DNA from: Methanobrevibacter sp. V74
GTDB lineage: Archaea; Methanobacteriota; Methanobacteria; Methanobacteriales; Methanobacteriaceae
Assembly (NCBI RefSeq): GCF_963082495.1
Contig: NZ_CAUJAN010000002.1
Coordinates: forward strand, 399,480 to 463,479
Direction: 5' to 3'
Length of the DNA: 64,000 nt
Shown here: piece after piece, positions 25,969 through 34,347 of the stretch
Numbering within the stretch: the stretch's first letter is position 1
How the letters are laid out: every line of letters starts with the position of its first letter
Translations under genes and position numbers: made by a program
Notes under the pieces: generated by a model
Told to the model about the DNA's origin: nothing
The model's input: the letters and a program-made list of their open reading frames with translations, nothing else
The model's database searches: none

Positions 25969-27558
25969 TTGATAAGTTTAGGCATTGAAGGAACTGCAGA
26001 AAAAACTGGTATAGGCATCGTTGATAGTGATGGTAATATTTTAGCTATGGCTGGAAAGCAGCTATTCCCAGAAGAAGGAGGCATCCATCCAAGAGTTGCT
26101 GCTGAACATCATGCAGAATGGATTCCTAAATTAATACCGCAGGCTATTGAAGAAGCGGACTTAGACTATTCTGATATTGATTTAATTTCATTTTCACAGG
26201 GGCCTGGTCTTGGCCCGGCTTTAAGAATCGTTGCAACTTCTGCCCGTAGCTTATCATTATCACTTAAAAAACCAATCATTGGAGTTAACCATTGCATTGG
26301 TCATGTTGAAGTTGGAAAACTTGACACTGGTGCAATTAATCCTGTTTCATTATATGTAAGTGGTGGAAACAGTCAGGTAATTGCTCATGAAAGTGGAAGA
26401 TATAGGATATTTGGTGAAACCTTAGATATTGCCGTTGGAAATTGCCTTGATCACTTTGGTCGTGAAATCGGTCTTGGACATCCCGGAGGGCCTGTTATTG
26501 AAAAACTGGCTAAAAAAGGTTCATATATTGATTTGCCTTATATTGTAAAAGGTATGGACTTTTCATTTTCAGGATTGCTGTCTGCAGCACTTAGGGAAGC
26601 TCAAAAAGGAACTCCTATGGAGGATGTTTGTTTTTCACTTCAGGAAACTGCTTTTTCAATGCTTGTTGAGGTAACAGAGCGTGCACTGTCTCACACTCAA
26701 AAAGATGAAGTGATGTTGTGCGGTGGAGTGTCAGCTAACTCAAGATTACGTGAAATGCTTAAAACAATGTCGGAAGAGCATGGTGCTAAATTTTACATGC
26801 CTGAAATGAAACTTTGTGGGGATAATGGTGTAATGATTGCATGGCTAGGTCTTTTAATGTGTAATGAGTTTGGACCGATGGATTTATCCCAAACTGGAAT
26901 TATTCAGAAATTTAGAACTGATGAAGTGGATATTCCATGGATCGATAATAGCAAAAGTTATTTAAAATTGTCTGATGACTTAATAGCTAAAGGTGCAGAA
27001 TCAAATATTGTCAAAAGTCAATATTTAGGCCAAAAAGCTGTTATTAAAGACCGTATTGTAAAAGGTTATAGGATTTCTGAAATTGATGGCAAAATTAGAA
27101 AAGCAAGATGCAGGGAAGAAGCTAAGTTATTGTCTGATGCTAAACGTGCAGGTGTTAAAACTCCTGTGTTGTACGATGTTGATTTAGCAAGAAAGGCCAT
27201 TGTCATGGAAGAGATTGAGGGAGTAATGGTTAAAGATGTAATTGATGAGGATTTGGCATTTAAGATAGGTGGTGAGATAGCTAAACTTCATGCATTCGAT
27301 ATTATTCATGGGGACATTACCACTTCAAATATTATGCTGCAGGATGATAAACTGGTTTTCATTGATTTTGGCCTTGGAAGATACTCCCAACTAAAGGAAG
27401 ATAAGGCTGTTGATTTGCTTGTCTTAAAAAAATCTTTGCAAAGTATTGACTATAAATTGGCGGTCAAATTCTTTAATTGTGTTTTAAAAGGTTATGGGGA
27501 TGAATTTATCTTTAAAACAATTAATGACATCGAGTTTCGTGGAAGATATACACATTAA
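25969..27558 (+). CDS. Kae1-Bud32 fusion: tRNA threonylcarbamoyladenosine synthase with atypical kinase
   Basis: This fusion of about 529 residues belongs to the KEOPS complex that makes t6A at position 37 of ANN-decoding tRNAs. The Kae1 part (about 1-325) shows the metal-binding His108-x3-His112 (NHCIGHVEVG), SLYVSGGNSQV, DHFGREIGLGHPGGP, LCGGVSANSRL and CGDNGVMIAWLG. The Bud32 part (about 335-529) has HGDITTSNIM near 447 and FIDFGLG near 464, the catalytic and magnesium motifs of this RIO-like P-loop kinase. No ATG is available. TTG 25969 gives MISLGIEGTAEKTG, which matches the family N terminus; TTG 25960 would add three residues. An XTPase gene follows. Confidence 0.96.
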   Translation: MISLGIEGTAEKTGIGIVDSDGNILAMAGKQLFPEEGGIHPRVAAEHHAEWIPKLIPQAIEEADLDYSDIDLISFSQGPGLGPALRIVATSARSLSLSLKKPIIGVNHCIGHVEVGKLDTGAINPVSLYVSGGNSQVIAHESGRYRIFGETLDIAVGNCLDHFGREIGLGHPGGPVIEKLAKKGSYIDLPYIVKGMDFSFSGLLSAALREAQKGTPMEDVCFSLQETAFSMLVEVTERALSHTQKDEVMLCGGVSANSRLREMLKTMSEEHGAKFYMPEMKLCGDNGVMIAWLGLLMCNEFGPMDLSQTGIIQKFRTDEVDIPWIDNSKSYLKLSDDLIAKGAESNIVKSQYLGQKAVIKDRIVKGYRISEIDGKIRKARCREEAKLLSDAKRAGVKTPVLYDVDLARKAIVMEEIEGVMVKDVIDEDLAFKIGGEIAKLHAFDIIHGDITTSNIMLQDDKLVFIDFGLGRYSQLKEDKAVDLLVLKKSLQSIDYKLAVKFFNCVLKGYGDEFIFKTINDIEFRGRYTH

Positions 27559-27601
27559 TTAAGCAAAGATATAATAAAAATTACTATTAATAATTAAAAA
27601 T

Positions 27602-28153
27602 ATGATAACATTTATAACTGGTAACGAACATAAAGTAAAAGAAGCAGAGAATATTTTCAAAGATTATGACATTACTTTAGAGCATATTGATTTAGGTTAC
27701 ACGGAACCTCAGGGAAGTCTTGAGGAAGTGGCTATATCAGGTGCAAAATATGCTTGTCATAAATTAAGAAAACCTGTGATTGTTGAAGATGCTGGTTTAT
27801 TCATTAAAGCTTTAAATGGATTTCCTGGAACTTATTCCCATTATGTTCAGGATACTCTAGGCAATCAAGGAATTTTAAAGTTATTAGCAGATTCCTCTGA
27901 CCGGTATGCCGAATTCAGGTCAGTTATTGGGTACTGTGCCCCCAATTCTGAGCCCAAGATCTTTTTAGGCAAAGTCAAAGGAGAAATCGCAGTTGAAGAA
28001 AAAGGAGATTTAGGATTTGCTTTTGATCCAATTTTTTATGTCCCTGGTGAGGGTAAAACATTTGGAGAACTTACAACTGATGAAAAAAACCAATTTTCAC
28101 ATAGAAAAAATTCTTTAGAGAAATTTATCAAATGGTATTCTACTAAAGAGTGA
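27602..28153 (+). CDS. XTP/dITP diphosphatase (Ham1/RdgB)
   Basis: This 183-residue enzyme hydrolyses non-canonical purine triphosphates (XTP, ITP, dITP) to monophosphates, keeping them out of DNA and RNA. Family motifs: [14 protein letters not shown] at the N terminus, [19 protein letters not shown] near residues 60-78, [20 protein letters not shown] near 138-157 and [11 protein letters not shown] near 167-177. Start ATG 27602 has no clear ribosome site, and an AT-rich promoter of about 40 bp separates it from kae1-bud32. rpsO follows closely. Confidence 0.93.
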   Translation: MITFITGNEHKVKEAENIFKDYDITLEHIDLGYTEPQGSLEEVAISGAKYACHKLRKPVIVEDAGLFIKALNGFPGTYSHYVQDTLGNQGILKLLADSSDRYAEFRSVIGYCAPNSEPKIFLGKVKGEIAVEEKGDLGFAFDPIFYVPGEGKTFGELTTDEKNQFSHRKNSLEKFIKWYSTKE

Positions 28154-28201
28154 ATTTTATATTTATTGGGCTTATCTAAAAGAATATATAGAGGTTATAT
28201 T

Positions 28202-28600
28202 ATGTCAAGACCAGAATGGGTAACTTATAGTGATGAAGAAATTGAAGAAATGATTTTAAAGTTTAACAGAGAAGGTAAAAGCACTTCTGAAATAGGTATT
28301 ATCTTAAGAGATCAATATGGAATTCCATCAGTTAGTGATGTAACTGGTGAGAGAATCACTCAAATTTTAAAAAGAAATGGTCAAGCTGGCGAATACCCGG
28401 AAGATTTATTAAACTTAATCAGAAGGGCGGTTAACATCAGAGACCACTTGGAAGAAAATCCTAAAGATTTACATTCTAAAAGAGGATTGACCATTATTGA
28501 AGCTAGGATTAGAAAATTAGCATCTTATTATGTAAATGAAGGTGCTTTACCAGAAGGTTGGAGATATAATCCAAAAGAAGCAGCACTCCTTGTTAAATAA
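28202..28600 (+). CDS. rpsO: 30S ribosomal protein S15 (uS15, archaeal)
   Basis: This 132-residue small-subunit protein binds 16S rRNA. The archaeal/eukaryotic form has an N-terminal extension ([24 protein letters not shown]) before the conserved S15 core (residues about 60-130: [29 protein letters not shown]). ATG 28202 is chosen because AGAGGTTA lies upstream and MSRPEWV is the usual start; an earlier in-frame start at 28166 would add 12 unlikely residues. The 3' end overlaps the RecJ-like gene. Confidence 0.96.
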   Translation: MSRPEWVTYSDEEIEEMILKFNREGKSTSEIGIILRDQYGIPSVSDVTGERITQILKRNGQAGEYPEDLLNLIRRAVNIRDHLEENPKDLHSKRGLTIIEARIRKLASYYVNEGALPEGWRYNPKEAALLVK

Positions 28601-29924
28601 ATCTAGTGAAGCAACCAATATGCTTAAGGAGCATATTGACAATGATAGTGTTGTTAGATTAATTTCTCACAACGATGCTGATGGCATATCAGCTGCGGCA
28701 ATTATAGCTAATGCTTTAAAGGAGGAGGATGTTCAATTCCACACTACTCTTGTTTCACGTTTAAAAGAGGATATTGTAAATCAACTTAGAAGTGAAAAAT
28801 ATGATTTATTTATTTTCTCTGACATGGGAAGTTCATTTATTAAGGAATTCAACACTTATAAACATGATGTTATAGTTGCTGACCACCATCAAGTGGATGA
28901 TACTGAATCTGACAGTAATGTTGTCCACATCAACCCTCATTTATTTGAAATTGATGGCAGTAGAGATTTGTGTGGTGCGGGTTCTGCTTATCTTGTGGTT
29001 CGTGATTTGGACAAAAAACACTTGGCATATTTTGCTCTTGTTGGAGCATTTGGTGATATGCAAGGTCAAAACGGTTTTACAGGTATTAACAGATTAATAC
29101 TGGATGATGCTATTGCAAGTGGAAATGTCGAAATTCATGAAGGTTTGAAAATCGTATCAAAAGCAACAGAACCTATTTATAAATCTTTAGCTTACACCTT
29201 CTCACCACCTCTTCCAGGAATAAGTGGTGATTTGGAAGGTTCTCAGGAATTTTTAGAAAAAATGAATTTGTCTTATGGTATCAAATTCACAGACTTGGAA
29301 GATGAGGAAAAAGATTTATTGAAAGAAGCTTTAATCAGTGTTAATCCTGAAATTTTTGGAGATTGTTACACTCTTCCAAAAGAAACACCAATGCTTAAGG
29401 ATTTAGAAGAATACTCTTATATTCTTGATGCATGTGGCAAGAATAAAAAACAAGGTCTTGGTTTAAGTATTGCACTTGGGGAACGTGAACAAGCTCTTGA
29501 TGCAGCTTTAAAACTCCAATGTCAATATCGTGATCAAGTTGTTAAAGGCCTTGAATGGGTTAAACGTGAAGGGGCTCAACAATTGGAATCTATTCAATAC
29601 TTGTACTCGGAAGATAAAGTATTAAAATCTGTAATGGGTACTATTGCAAGTATTGGTCTTTCTGTTCAACTATTGGATAATTCAAAACCAGTTATAGGAT
29701 TGTCACACCTTCATAATGATATTAAAATATCCGGCAGAACAACTCGTGACATGGTTGCAAGGGGTGTTGATTTAGGTCAGGCATTAAGAGATTCTTCTGC
29801 TAATTTCAATGGAACTGGCGGAGGACATGATATTGCGGCTGGTGCCATGATACCATATGAGGCTAAAGATAATTTCCTACACTTAGTTGATGAGATGGTT
29901 GAATATCAATTAAGTAATGATTAA
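28593..29924 (+). CDS. DHH-family RecJ-like single-strand nuclease (archaeal RecJ/GAN group)
   Basis: The protein of about 443 residues has DHH phosphoesterase motifs: [11 protein letters not shown] near 23-33 (motif I), FSDMGSS (II), VADHHQVDD near 93-101 (III, the DHH box) and [11 protein letters not shown] (IV). The C-terminal DHHA1 domain ends with [12 protein letters not shown]. Archaeal RecJ homologues degrade single-stranded DNA or RNA and associate with the GINS-MCM replisome. The start is uncertain: TTG 28593 gives a helical N terminus of the right length, ATG 28620 is the next choice, and ATG 28536 would overlap rpsO by 65 bp. Confidence 0.85.
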   Translation, partial: LNKSSEATNMLKEHIDNDSVVRLISHNDADGISAAAIIANALKEEDVQFHTTLVSRLKEDIVNQLRSEKYDLFIFSDMGSSFIKEFNTYKHDVIVADHHQVDDTESDSNVVHINPHLFEIDGSRDLCGAGSAYLVVRDLDKKHLAYFALVGAFGDMQGQNGFTGINRLILDDAIASGNVEIHEGLKIVSKATEPIYKSLAYTFSPPLPGISGDLEGSQEFLEKMNLSYGIKFTDLEDEEKDLLKEALISVNPEIFGDCYTLPKETPMLKDLEEYSYILDACGKNKKQGLGLSIALGEREQALDAALKLQCQYRDQVVKGLEWVKREGAQQLESIQYLYSEDKVLKSVMGTIASIGLSVQLLDNSKPVIGLSHLHNDIKISGRTTRDMVARGVDLGQALRDSSANFNGTGGGHDIAAGAMIPYEAKDNFLHLVDEMVEYQLSND

Positions 29925-29925
29925 T

Positions 29926-31113
29926 ATGTTTTTAACAAAAAAAGAGCAAGAAATGTGTGATGGGGAGTATGGAGAAACTATTAGAAAAAGTATGGATATT
30001 CTTGTTGCATTGGGGGATATTTATGGTGCTTCTAAGTTAGTTGACATTACTTCTGCTCAAGTATCAGGCGTTTCTTATAAAACAATCGGAGATGCAGGTT
30101 TAGAGTATTTGCAGGATTTGGCTAGTGATGGATCTGGAAAAGCAGTTATAAATGCTTCTTTAAATCCTCCTGGAACTGATTTAGATAATTGGAAAGAATT
30201 AGGTTTTCCAGAGTACTTTGCAGTTAAACAAAATGAAATTGTAGATGCTTATGCTGAATTGGGAATTTCTAAAACTTGTACTTGTACTCCATATTTGGTT
30301 GGCAATGTTCCAAGATTCAGAGACCATGTTTCATGGTCCGAATCTTCAGCTGTTGCATATGTAAATTCAGTTATTGGAGCTCGTACTAATCGTGAAGGTG
30401 GTCCAGCGGCTCTTGCAGCAGCTATTGTGGGTAAAACTCCACTTTACGGATTCCATTTGGAACAAAATCGGAAAGCAAACTTGGTTGTTAATGTGTCCGC
30501 TGAATTAAGTGGCGCTGATTTTGGTGCATTGGGATATGTTATTGGTAAATTTGTCGGAGGGGGTGTTCCTTATTTTAAACTACAAAACACTCCAAACAAC
30601 AATGACTTAAAAACTTTAGGTGCAGCACTTGCATCTTCAGGTTCAGTTGCACTTTATCATGTGGATGATGTGACTCCGGAATATAATCTTGCAGGCGAAG
30701 AAGATGTTGAGGATATAATGTTTATTTCTGATAAGGAAATTGCTGAAACTCGTCAGAAATTAACAACAACTGATCGCCAGCCTGATTTAATTTGTCTTGG
30801 TTGTCCTCATGCATCACTTGAAGAAATTAAACAAGTAGCAACTATTGTCCAAGGCAAAACCATTAAAAATAAATTGTGGATTTGCACCTCGGTTAGTGTA
30901 AAAGCAACTGCTGATAGGATGGGTTACACTAAAATAATTGAAGATGCAGGTGGAAATGTTGTATGTGACACTTGTATGGTTGTAGCTCCTATCGAAGAAA
31001 TGGGCTTTGAAGTAATCGGTGTAAATTCGGCAAAAGCAGCAAACTATGTTCCATCAATGTGCGGACTTGATGTTGTTTATAATGATGTAGAAAACCTTAT
31101 TCAATTCGAATAG
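29926..31113 (+). CDS. Aconitase X large subunit, probable phosphomevalonate dehydratase
   Basis: The protein of about 395 residues is the catalytic large subunit of the AcnX family, related to aconitase. In archaea this family dehydrates 5-phosphomevalonate to trans-anhydromevalonate 5-phosphate in the modified mevalonate pathway to isoprenoid lipids. Diagnostic parts are [16 protein letters not shown] at the start, [25 protein letters not shown] (cluster Cys and active-site region), [13 protein letters not shown] near 285 and [11 protein letters not shown] near 345. ATG 29926 directly follows the RecJ stop; ATG 29917 overlaps it. The small subunit (DUF126 type) is not in this window. Confidence 0.9.
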   Translation: MFLTKKEQEMCDGEYGETIRKSMDILVALGDIYGASKLVDITSAQVSGVSYKTIGDAGLEYLQDLASDGSGKAVINASLNPPGTDLDNWKELGFPEYFAVKQNEIVDAYAELGISKTCTCTPYLVGNVPRFRDHVSWSESSAVAYVNSVIGARTNREGGPAALAAAIVGKTPLYGFHLEQNRKANLVVNVSAELSGADFGALGYVIGKFVGGGVPYFKLQNTPNNNDLKTLGAALASSGSVALYHVDDVTPEYNLAGEEDVEDIMFISDKEIAETRQKLTTTDRQPDLICLGCPHASLEEIKQVATIVQGKTIKNKLWICTSVSVKATADRMGYTKIIEDAGGNVVCDTCMVVAPIEEMGFEVIGVNSAKAANYVPSMCGLDVVYNDVENLIQFE

Positions 31114-31136
31114 GTTTTCCCAATTCTATTTTTTTA
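31090..31136 (+). terminator. Terminator after the AcnX gene
   Basis: AAAACCTTATTC and GAATAGGTTTT form an 11-bp stem with one bulged base across the stop codon. It is followed by CTATTTTTTT. Confidence 0.6.
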
Positions 31137-31201
31137 AAAATTTAAACTTTAAATTTAATGAAATCTATACATTATAACTAGAAATTGTGAGGATACTATT
31201 T

Positions 31202-32587
31202 ATGAATTATTTAGTTGTTGGCGCTGGAAATGCTAGTCGGCCTGTTGCAAGATTACTTAATTTTTTAGGCTATGATGTTACAGTAACTGATTTAAAGGAT
31301 ATTTCAGAATTTAAAATTGAATTTCAAAGAAGCTTACTTGAAATGGAAAAAGAAGGTGTTAAGTTAGACATGGCCAATAAAGGCCCGTCCATTGAAGGTT
31401 TTGAAGCTGTTTATATGCCTCCCACTTTGCCGGATTCTGCTCCAATAGCTCAAAAAATTAAGAGTTCAGATTTAAAAGTTTTAACCAATGAAAAATTCTC
31501 TAGAATTGTCAATGATTTAATTCCAGCAGACATTGTTGGAATAACAGGAACAATGGGTAAAACCACCACTACATTTATCACAACAAGCCTATTTAAACAA
31601 GCGGGATATAAAGTATGGGCTTGCTCATCACTTGTTAATAATTTAGTTTCAGAAGCCATTGTTGATGGCATTGTCAAAGGTAAAGCTCAGGAATGTGATG
31701 TTGCAATTTTTGAACTTCCTCATGGAACCATCGGTCTTTTAAATTCTTTGGATATTAAGATAGGTCTTTTAACAAATATCGCTGAGGATCACTTGTCCGA
31801 GTTTGGAGGTTCACTTGAATTATACAGGCAACGCAAATTAGTTTTGGAGTCCATGAGCGAAACATTTATAGCAAACAACTCATGTTTTGATATCATTAGT
31901 CCTCAAAGAAAGGATGCATTATATTATGCATTGGATGAAGATGTTGATTTTAAAGGTAGTGTTGGGGATGAATCCTTAACTGTGCATTATAAAGATGGTT
32001 CTTTTACTACGCCATTCCACATGATGAGCTACTTTTTTGAAAATTCTGTCGGAGCAAGTGCTGTAGCACTAACATATGGCATTAAAAAAGAAGACATAAT
32101 TGATGCTTTAACTGTGTTTAAAGGTCTGCCGGCACATATGGAAGATGTTGGCATCTACAATGGGAGAAAAGTAATTTTGGATTCCGCATTTTTATATGAT
32201 GGGATGAAAATCACTCTTGATTACTTTGAAGATGAAAATGTAGTGTTGTTCTTGGATCATTTTGATACATTATCTGTAAGGGACAAGGCGGAAGTTGGTC
32301 AATTAATAAGTAATTATAACATTAAGGTTGTAATAGCTAGTGGATTTAATGAAGTAACTCAGAAGGTTGAAATACAAGCGGCTCATGAGATTTTAGATGC
32401 AATAACAAATCCTAATATTAAAAAGATAGCTGTTGACGATATTCAAGTTGCTGCTCAGGAAACATTAAAATATTCCGAATCTGGAGATATTATTCTGCAT
32501 ATGGGACCACTTATAGCATATGATAGACTAACTACTGTTGATAAAATCATGAAAGGACTTGAAATGGGAAGTAAAAAATATGAATAA
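31202..32587 (+). CDS. Mur-ligase family protein, pseudomurein type (first of a pair)
   Basis: This 461-residue protein has the three-domain Mur ligase architecture. A Rossmann-like N terminus (NYLVVGAGNASRPVARLL) precedes an ATP-binding central domain with P-loop GITGTMGKTTTT near 118-129, where Met replaces the usual Asn of GTNGKT. LTNIAEDHL near 197-205 corresponds to the metal and carbamate region. The C-terminal ligase domain includes GLPAHMEDVGIYNGRKVILDSA. Homologues in pseudomurein-forming archaea are proposed to add amino acids to the peptide cross-link. GTGAGG serves as ribosome site for ATG 31202; GTG 31187 is less likely. It overlaps the next Mur ligase by 8 bp. The exact amino-acid substrate is unknown. 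Confidence 0.85.
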   Translation: MNYLVVGAGNASRPVARLLNFLGYDVTVTDLKDISEFKIEFQRSLLEMEKEGVKLDMANKGPSIEGFEAVYMPPTLPDSAPIAQKIKSSDLKVLTNEKFSRIVNDLIPADIVGITGTMGKTTTTFITTSLFKQAGYKVWACSSLVNNLVSEAIVDGIVKGKAQECDVAIFELPHGTIGLLNSLDIKIGLLTNIAEDHLSEFGGSLELYRQRKLVLESMSETFIANNSCFDIISPQRKDALYYALDEDVDFKGSVGDESLTVHYKDGSFTTPFHMMSYFFENSVGASAVALTYGIKKEDIIDALTVFKGLPAHMEDVGIYNGRKVILDSAFLYDGMKITLDYFEDENVVLFLDHFDTLSVRDKAEVGQLISNYNIKVVIASGFNEVTQKVEIQAAHEILDAITNPNIKKIAVDDIQVAAQETLKYSESGDIILHMGPLIAYDRLTTVDKIMKGLEMGSKKYE

Positions 32588-34088
32588 AAATAAAACCTTC
32601 GGAATAATAGGTGTTTGCGGTGCAAACGGTAATCTGATTGCAAGAATCCTAAAACAAAGAGGATATGATGTTATAGGAACTGATTTATCATTCAAAAAGG
32701 ATTGCCTGTTTGCAAAATCCCTGGAAGGTTATGATATTGAAGTCTTTTATGGTAAAGCTCCTGAATCATTTTTTAAAAAGGCAGATGTCATTATTCCTCC
32801 TGCAAGCTTATCAAAGGATTCTGAAATAATTAAAAATTGTGAAAAACCAATTTTGGAATTAACTGATGTCATTGAGATGATACAACCTGAAAAGCCAGTA
32901 TTCGGAGTTACCGGAACTAATGGGAAAACAACCTCAACATCACTGCTTAAAAAAATTGCTTATGATAATGGGATAAAGCCATGTGAACATGATCTTGAAG
33001 GGATGCAGGGTAATGCAGAATATATCCCAATTCTACAGTCAAGATTAAATGGAGATGTGGCTATTATTGAAGTTGGAACATTTGGGGTTCCTGGAACTGT
33101 TGGAAGAATAGTTAATAATACTCAAATGTCTGGAGGCATTATTACAAACATTACTCCAGACCATTTAAATGACCTTGGAAGCTTCATGGATTATGCTAAC
33201 GTTAAAGGGGAATTCATTAAGGAGCTTGGAATTGGCAAGTTAATTGTCAATGGTCAGGATCCAACCATTGTCGGCCTTTTGAAAAAACTTGATTTTAAAG
33301 GGGAGATTATAACCTTTGGAGTTGATGAACTTCCAGATTCAATTGGTATGAAGGAATGCGTTTGCGGACGGGAGATCGCTGTTAAGGAAATCATTTCCGG
33401 TTGTGGATATTACTTCTGTCAATGTGGCATAACAACTCCTCAGGTGGACTACATTGCGACCAATGTTGATTTAACTAACAGGACATTCGATTTGCATACT
33501 CCAACTGAAAAGTTAACAGTTAAAATGGGTGTTGACGGTCTTCATAATGTTTATAACTTAACTGGAGTCATAATTGCTGCCCATGAATTTTTAAATCTTC
33601 CATATGATAAAATATTACCGAGTATTGCTGGTTTCAATGGTGTAAGTGGAAGAATGGAAGAGGTCGGTAAAGTTAAAGGAAAAGATATTTTCGTTGACTA
33701 TGCACATAATCCTGCAGGGGTAGAAACAGTTTTAAAAGAATTTAAAAAGTTATTCGGTGACTTTACCACTGTCATTACCGTATCTTCTGAGTCAGGTTAT
33801 GCTGGAGATTTGGATATATTCAATAGTGTTTTAAAATTCTCAAAATTCATTGTTCCGGCTTCTGTAGCTTCACAAAAAATTGCGCTTGAAAAATTAAAGG
33901 ATAATCCAAAATTAAATGACAGAATCTTTTTAAATCATGTTGATGAGTTTGAAAAAACAGGAACATTGGGAGCTTCCAAACAGGAGGTTAAGGATGGTTT
34001 AAGAAAAGCATTGAATTTGGATTGTGAAATGGTAATAGCTATTGGTGAGGCTGCCACCAAATTCAAATCTATTGTTTTTGAATTATGA
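32580..34088 (+). CDS. Mur-ligase family protein, pseudomurein type with internal zinc ribbon (second of a pair)
   Basis: This 502-residue ligase has P-loop GVTGTNGKTTSTS near residues 107-119, TNITPDHLND near 188-197 and the C-terminal FNGVSGRMEEVGKVKGKDIFVDYAHNPAGVE, as in MurE/MurT-type enzymes. An insertion near 259-282 has CVCG and CGYYFCQCG, a four-to-five-cysteine zinc ribbon similar in placement to that of bacterial MurT. ATG 32580 lies inside the end of the preceding ligase (8-bp overlap), so the two are translationally coupled and probably act on successive steps. The most likely pathway is pseudomurein peptide synthesis, inferred from the organism type. It is less like CfbE of coenzyme F430 synthesis. 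Confidence 0.87.
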   Translation: MNKNKTFGIIGVCGANGNLIARILKQRGYDVIGTDLSFKKDCLFAKSLEGYDIEVFYGKAPESFFKKADVIIPPASLSKDSEIIKNCEKPILELTDVIEMIQPEKPVFGVTGTNGKTTSTSLLKKIAYDNGIKPCEHDLEGMQGNAEYIPILQSRLNGDVAIIEVGTFGVPGTVGRIVNNTQMSGGIITNITPDHLNDLGSFMDYANVKGEFIKELGIGKLIVNGQDPTIVGLLKKLDFKGEIITFGVDELPDSIGMKECVCGREIAVKEIISGCGYYFCQCGITTPQVDYIATNVDLTNRTFDLHTPTEKLTVKMGVDGLHNVYNLTGVIIAAHEFLNLPYDKILPSIAGFNGVSGRMEEVGKVKGKDIFVDYAHNPAGVETVLKEFKKLFGDFTTVITVSSESGYAGDLDIFNSVLKFSKFIVPASVASQKIALEKLKDNPKLNDRIFLNHVDEFEKTGTLGASKQEVKDGLRKALNLDCEMVIAIGEAATKFKSIVFEL

Positions 34089-34109
34089 TTCACAAGTTTT
34101 AGGAGGAAA

Positions 34110-34295
34110 TCTGATCACTATTGCAGCTTTTCTGGAATGGTGAACACTTCAAAAGTGGAGTTATCGGCTGTTTGATATATTATCTAATTCATTTGCATAT
34201 ATTAATTTTTGTTTCAAATCAATTGGGTCTGTTAATTCTACTTTACCAGCAATTTTTAGTAAGCATCAATACTGTTCAAATGCTCTCTGTTAATA
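34110..34295 (-). pseudogene. Relic of a small decayed gene
   Basis: No intact gene fills 34089-34347, but the minus strand reads like broken coding sequence. EHLNSIDAY ends at a stop. In a second frame KIAGKVELTDPIDLKQKLIY then ANELDNISNSR ends at another stop. In a third, TADNSTFEVFTIPEKLQ meets two stops. Joined, these give a plausible hydrophilic protein fragment of about 55 residues with at least two frameshifts. I do not recognise the family. A plus-strand hydrophobic reading frame over the same bases looks like a shadow. Confidence 0.35.
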
Positions 34296-34347
34296 TATTA
34301 ATAATACTTAAAACAATATGTTAATAGAAAAGGGTTTAGGTTTTATT

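Noticed and set aside
31202-32587. First Mur ligase as CfbE (coenzyme F430 synthase)
   Set aside because: The N terminus and pairing with a second Mur ligase do not match what I recall of CfbE, and no other cfb genes are nearby.
34121-34324. Hydrophobic 67-codon plus-strand frame between the Mur ligase and hef
   Set aside because: Unlike its neighbours it has poor codon use and no ribosome site at its start. The opposite strand reads better as a decayed gene.
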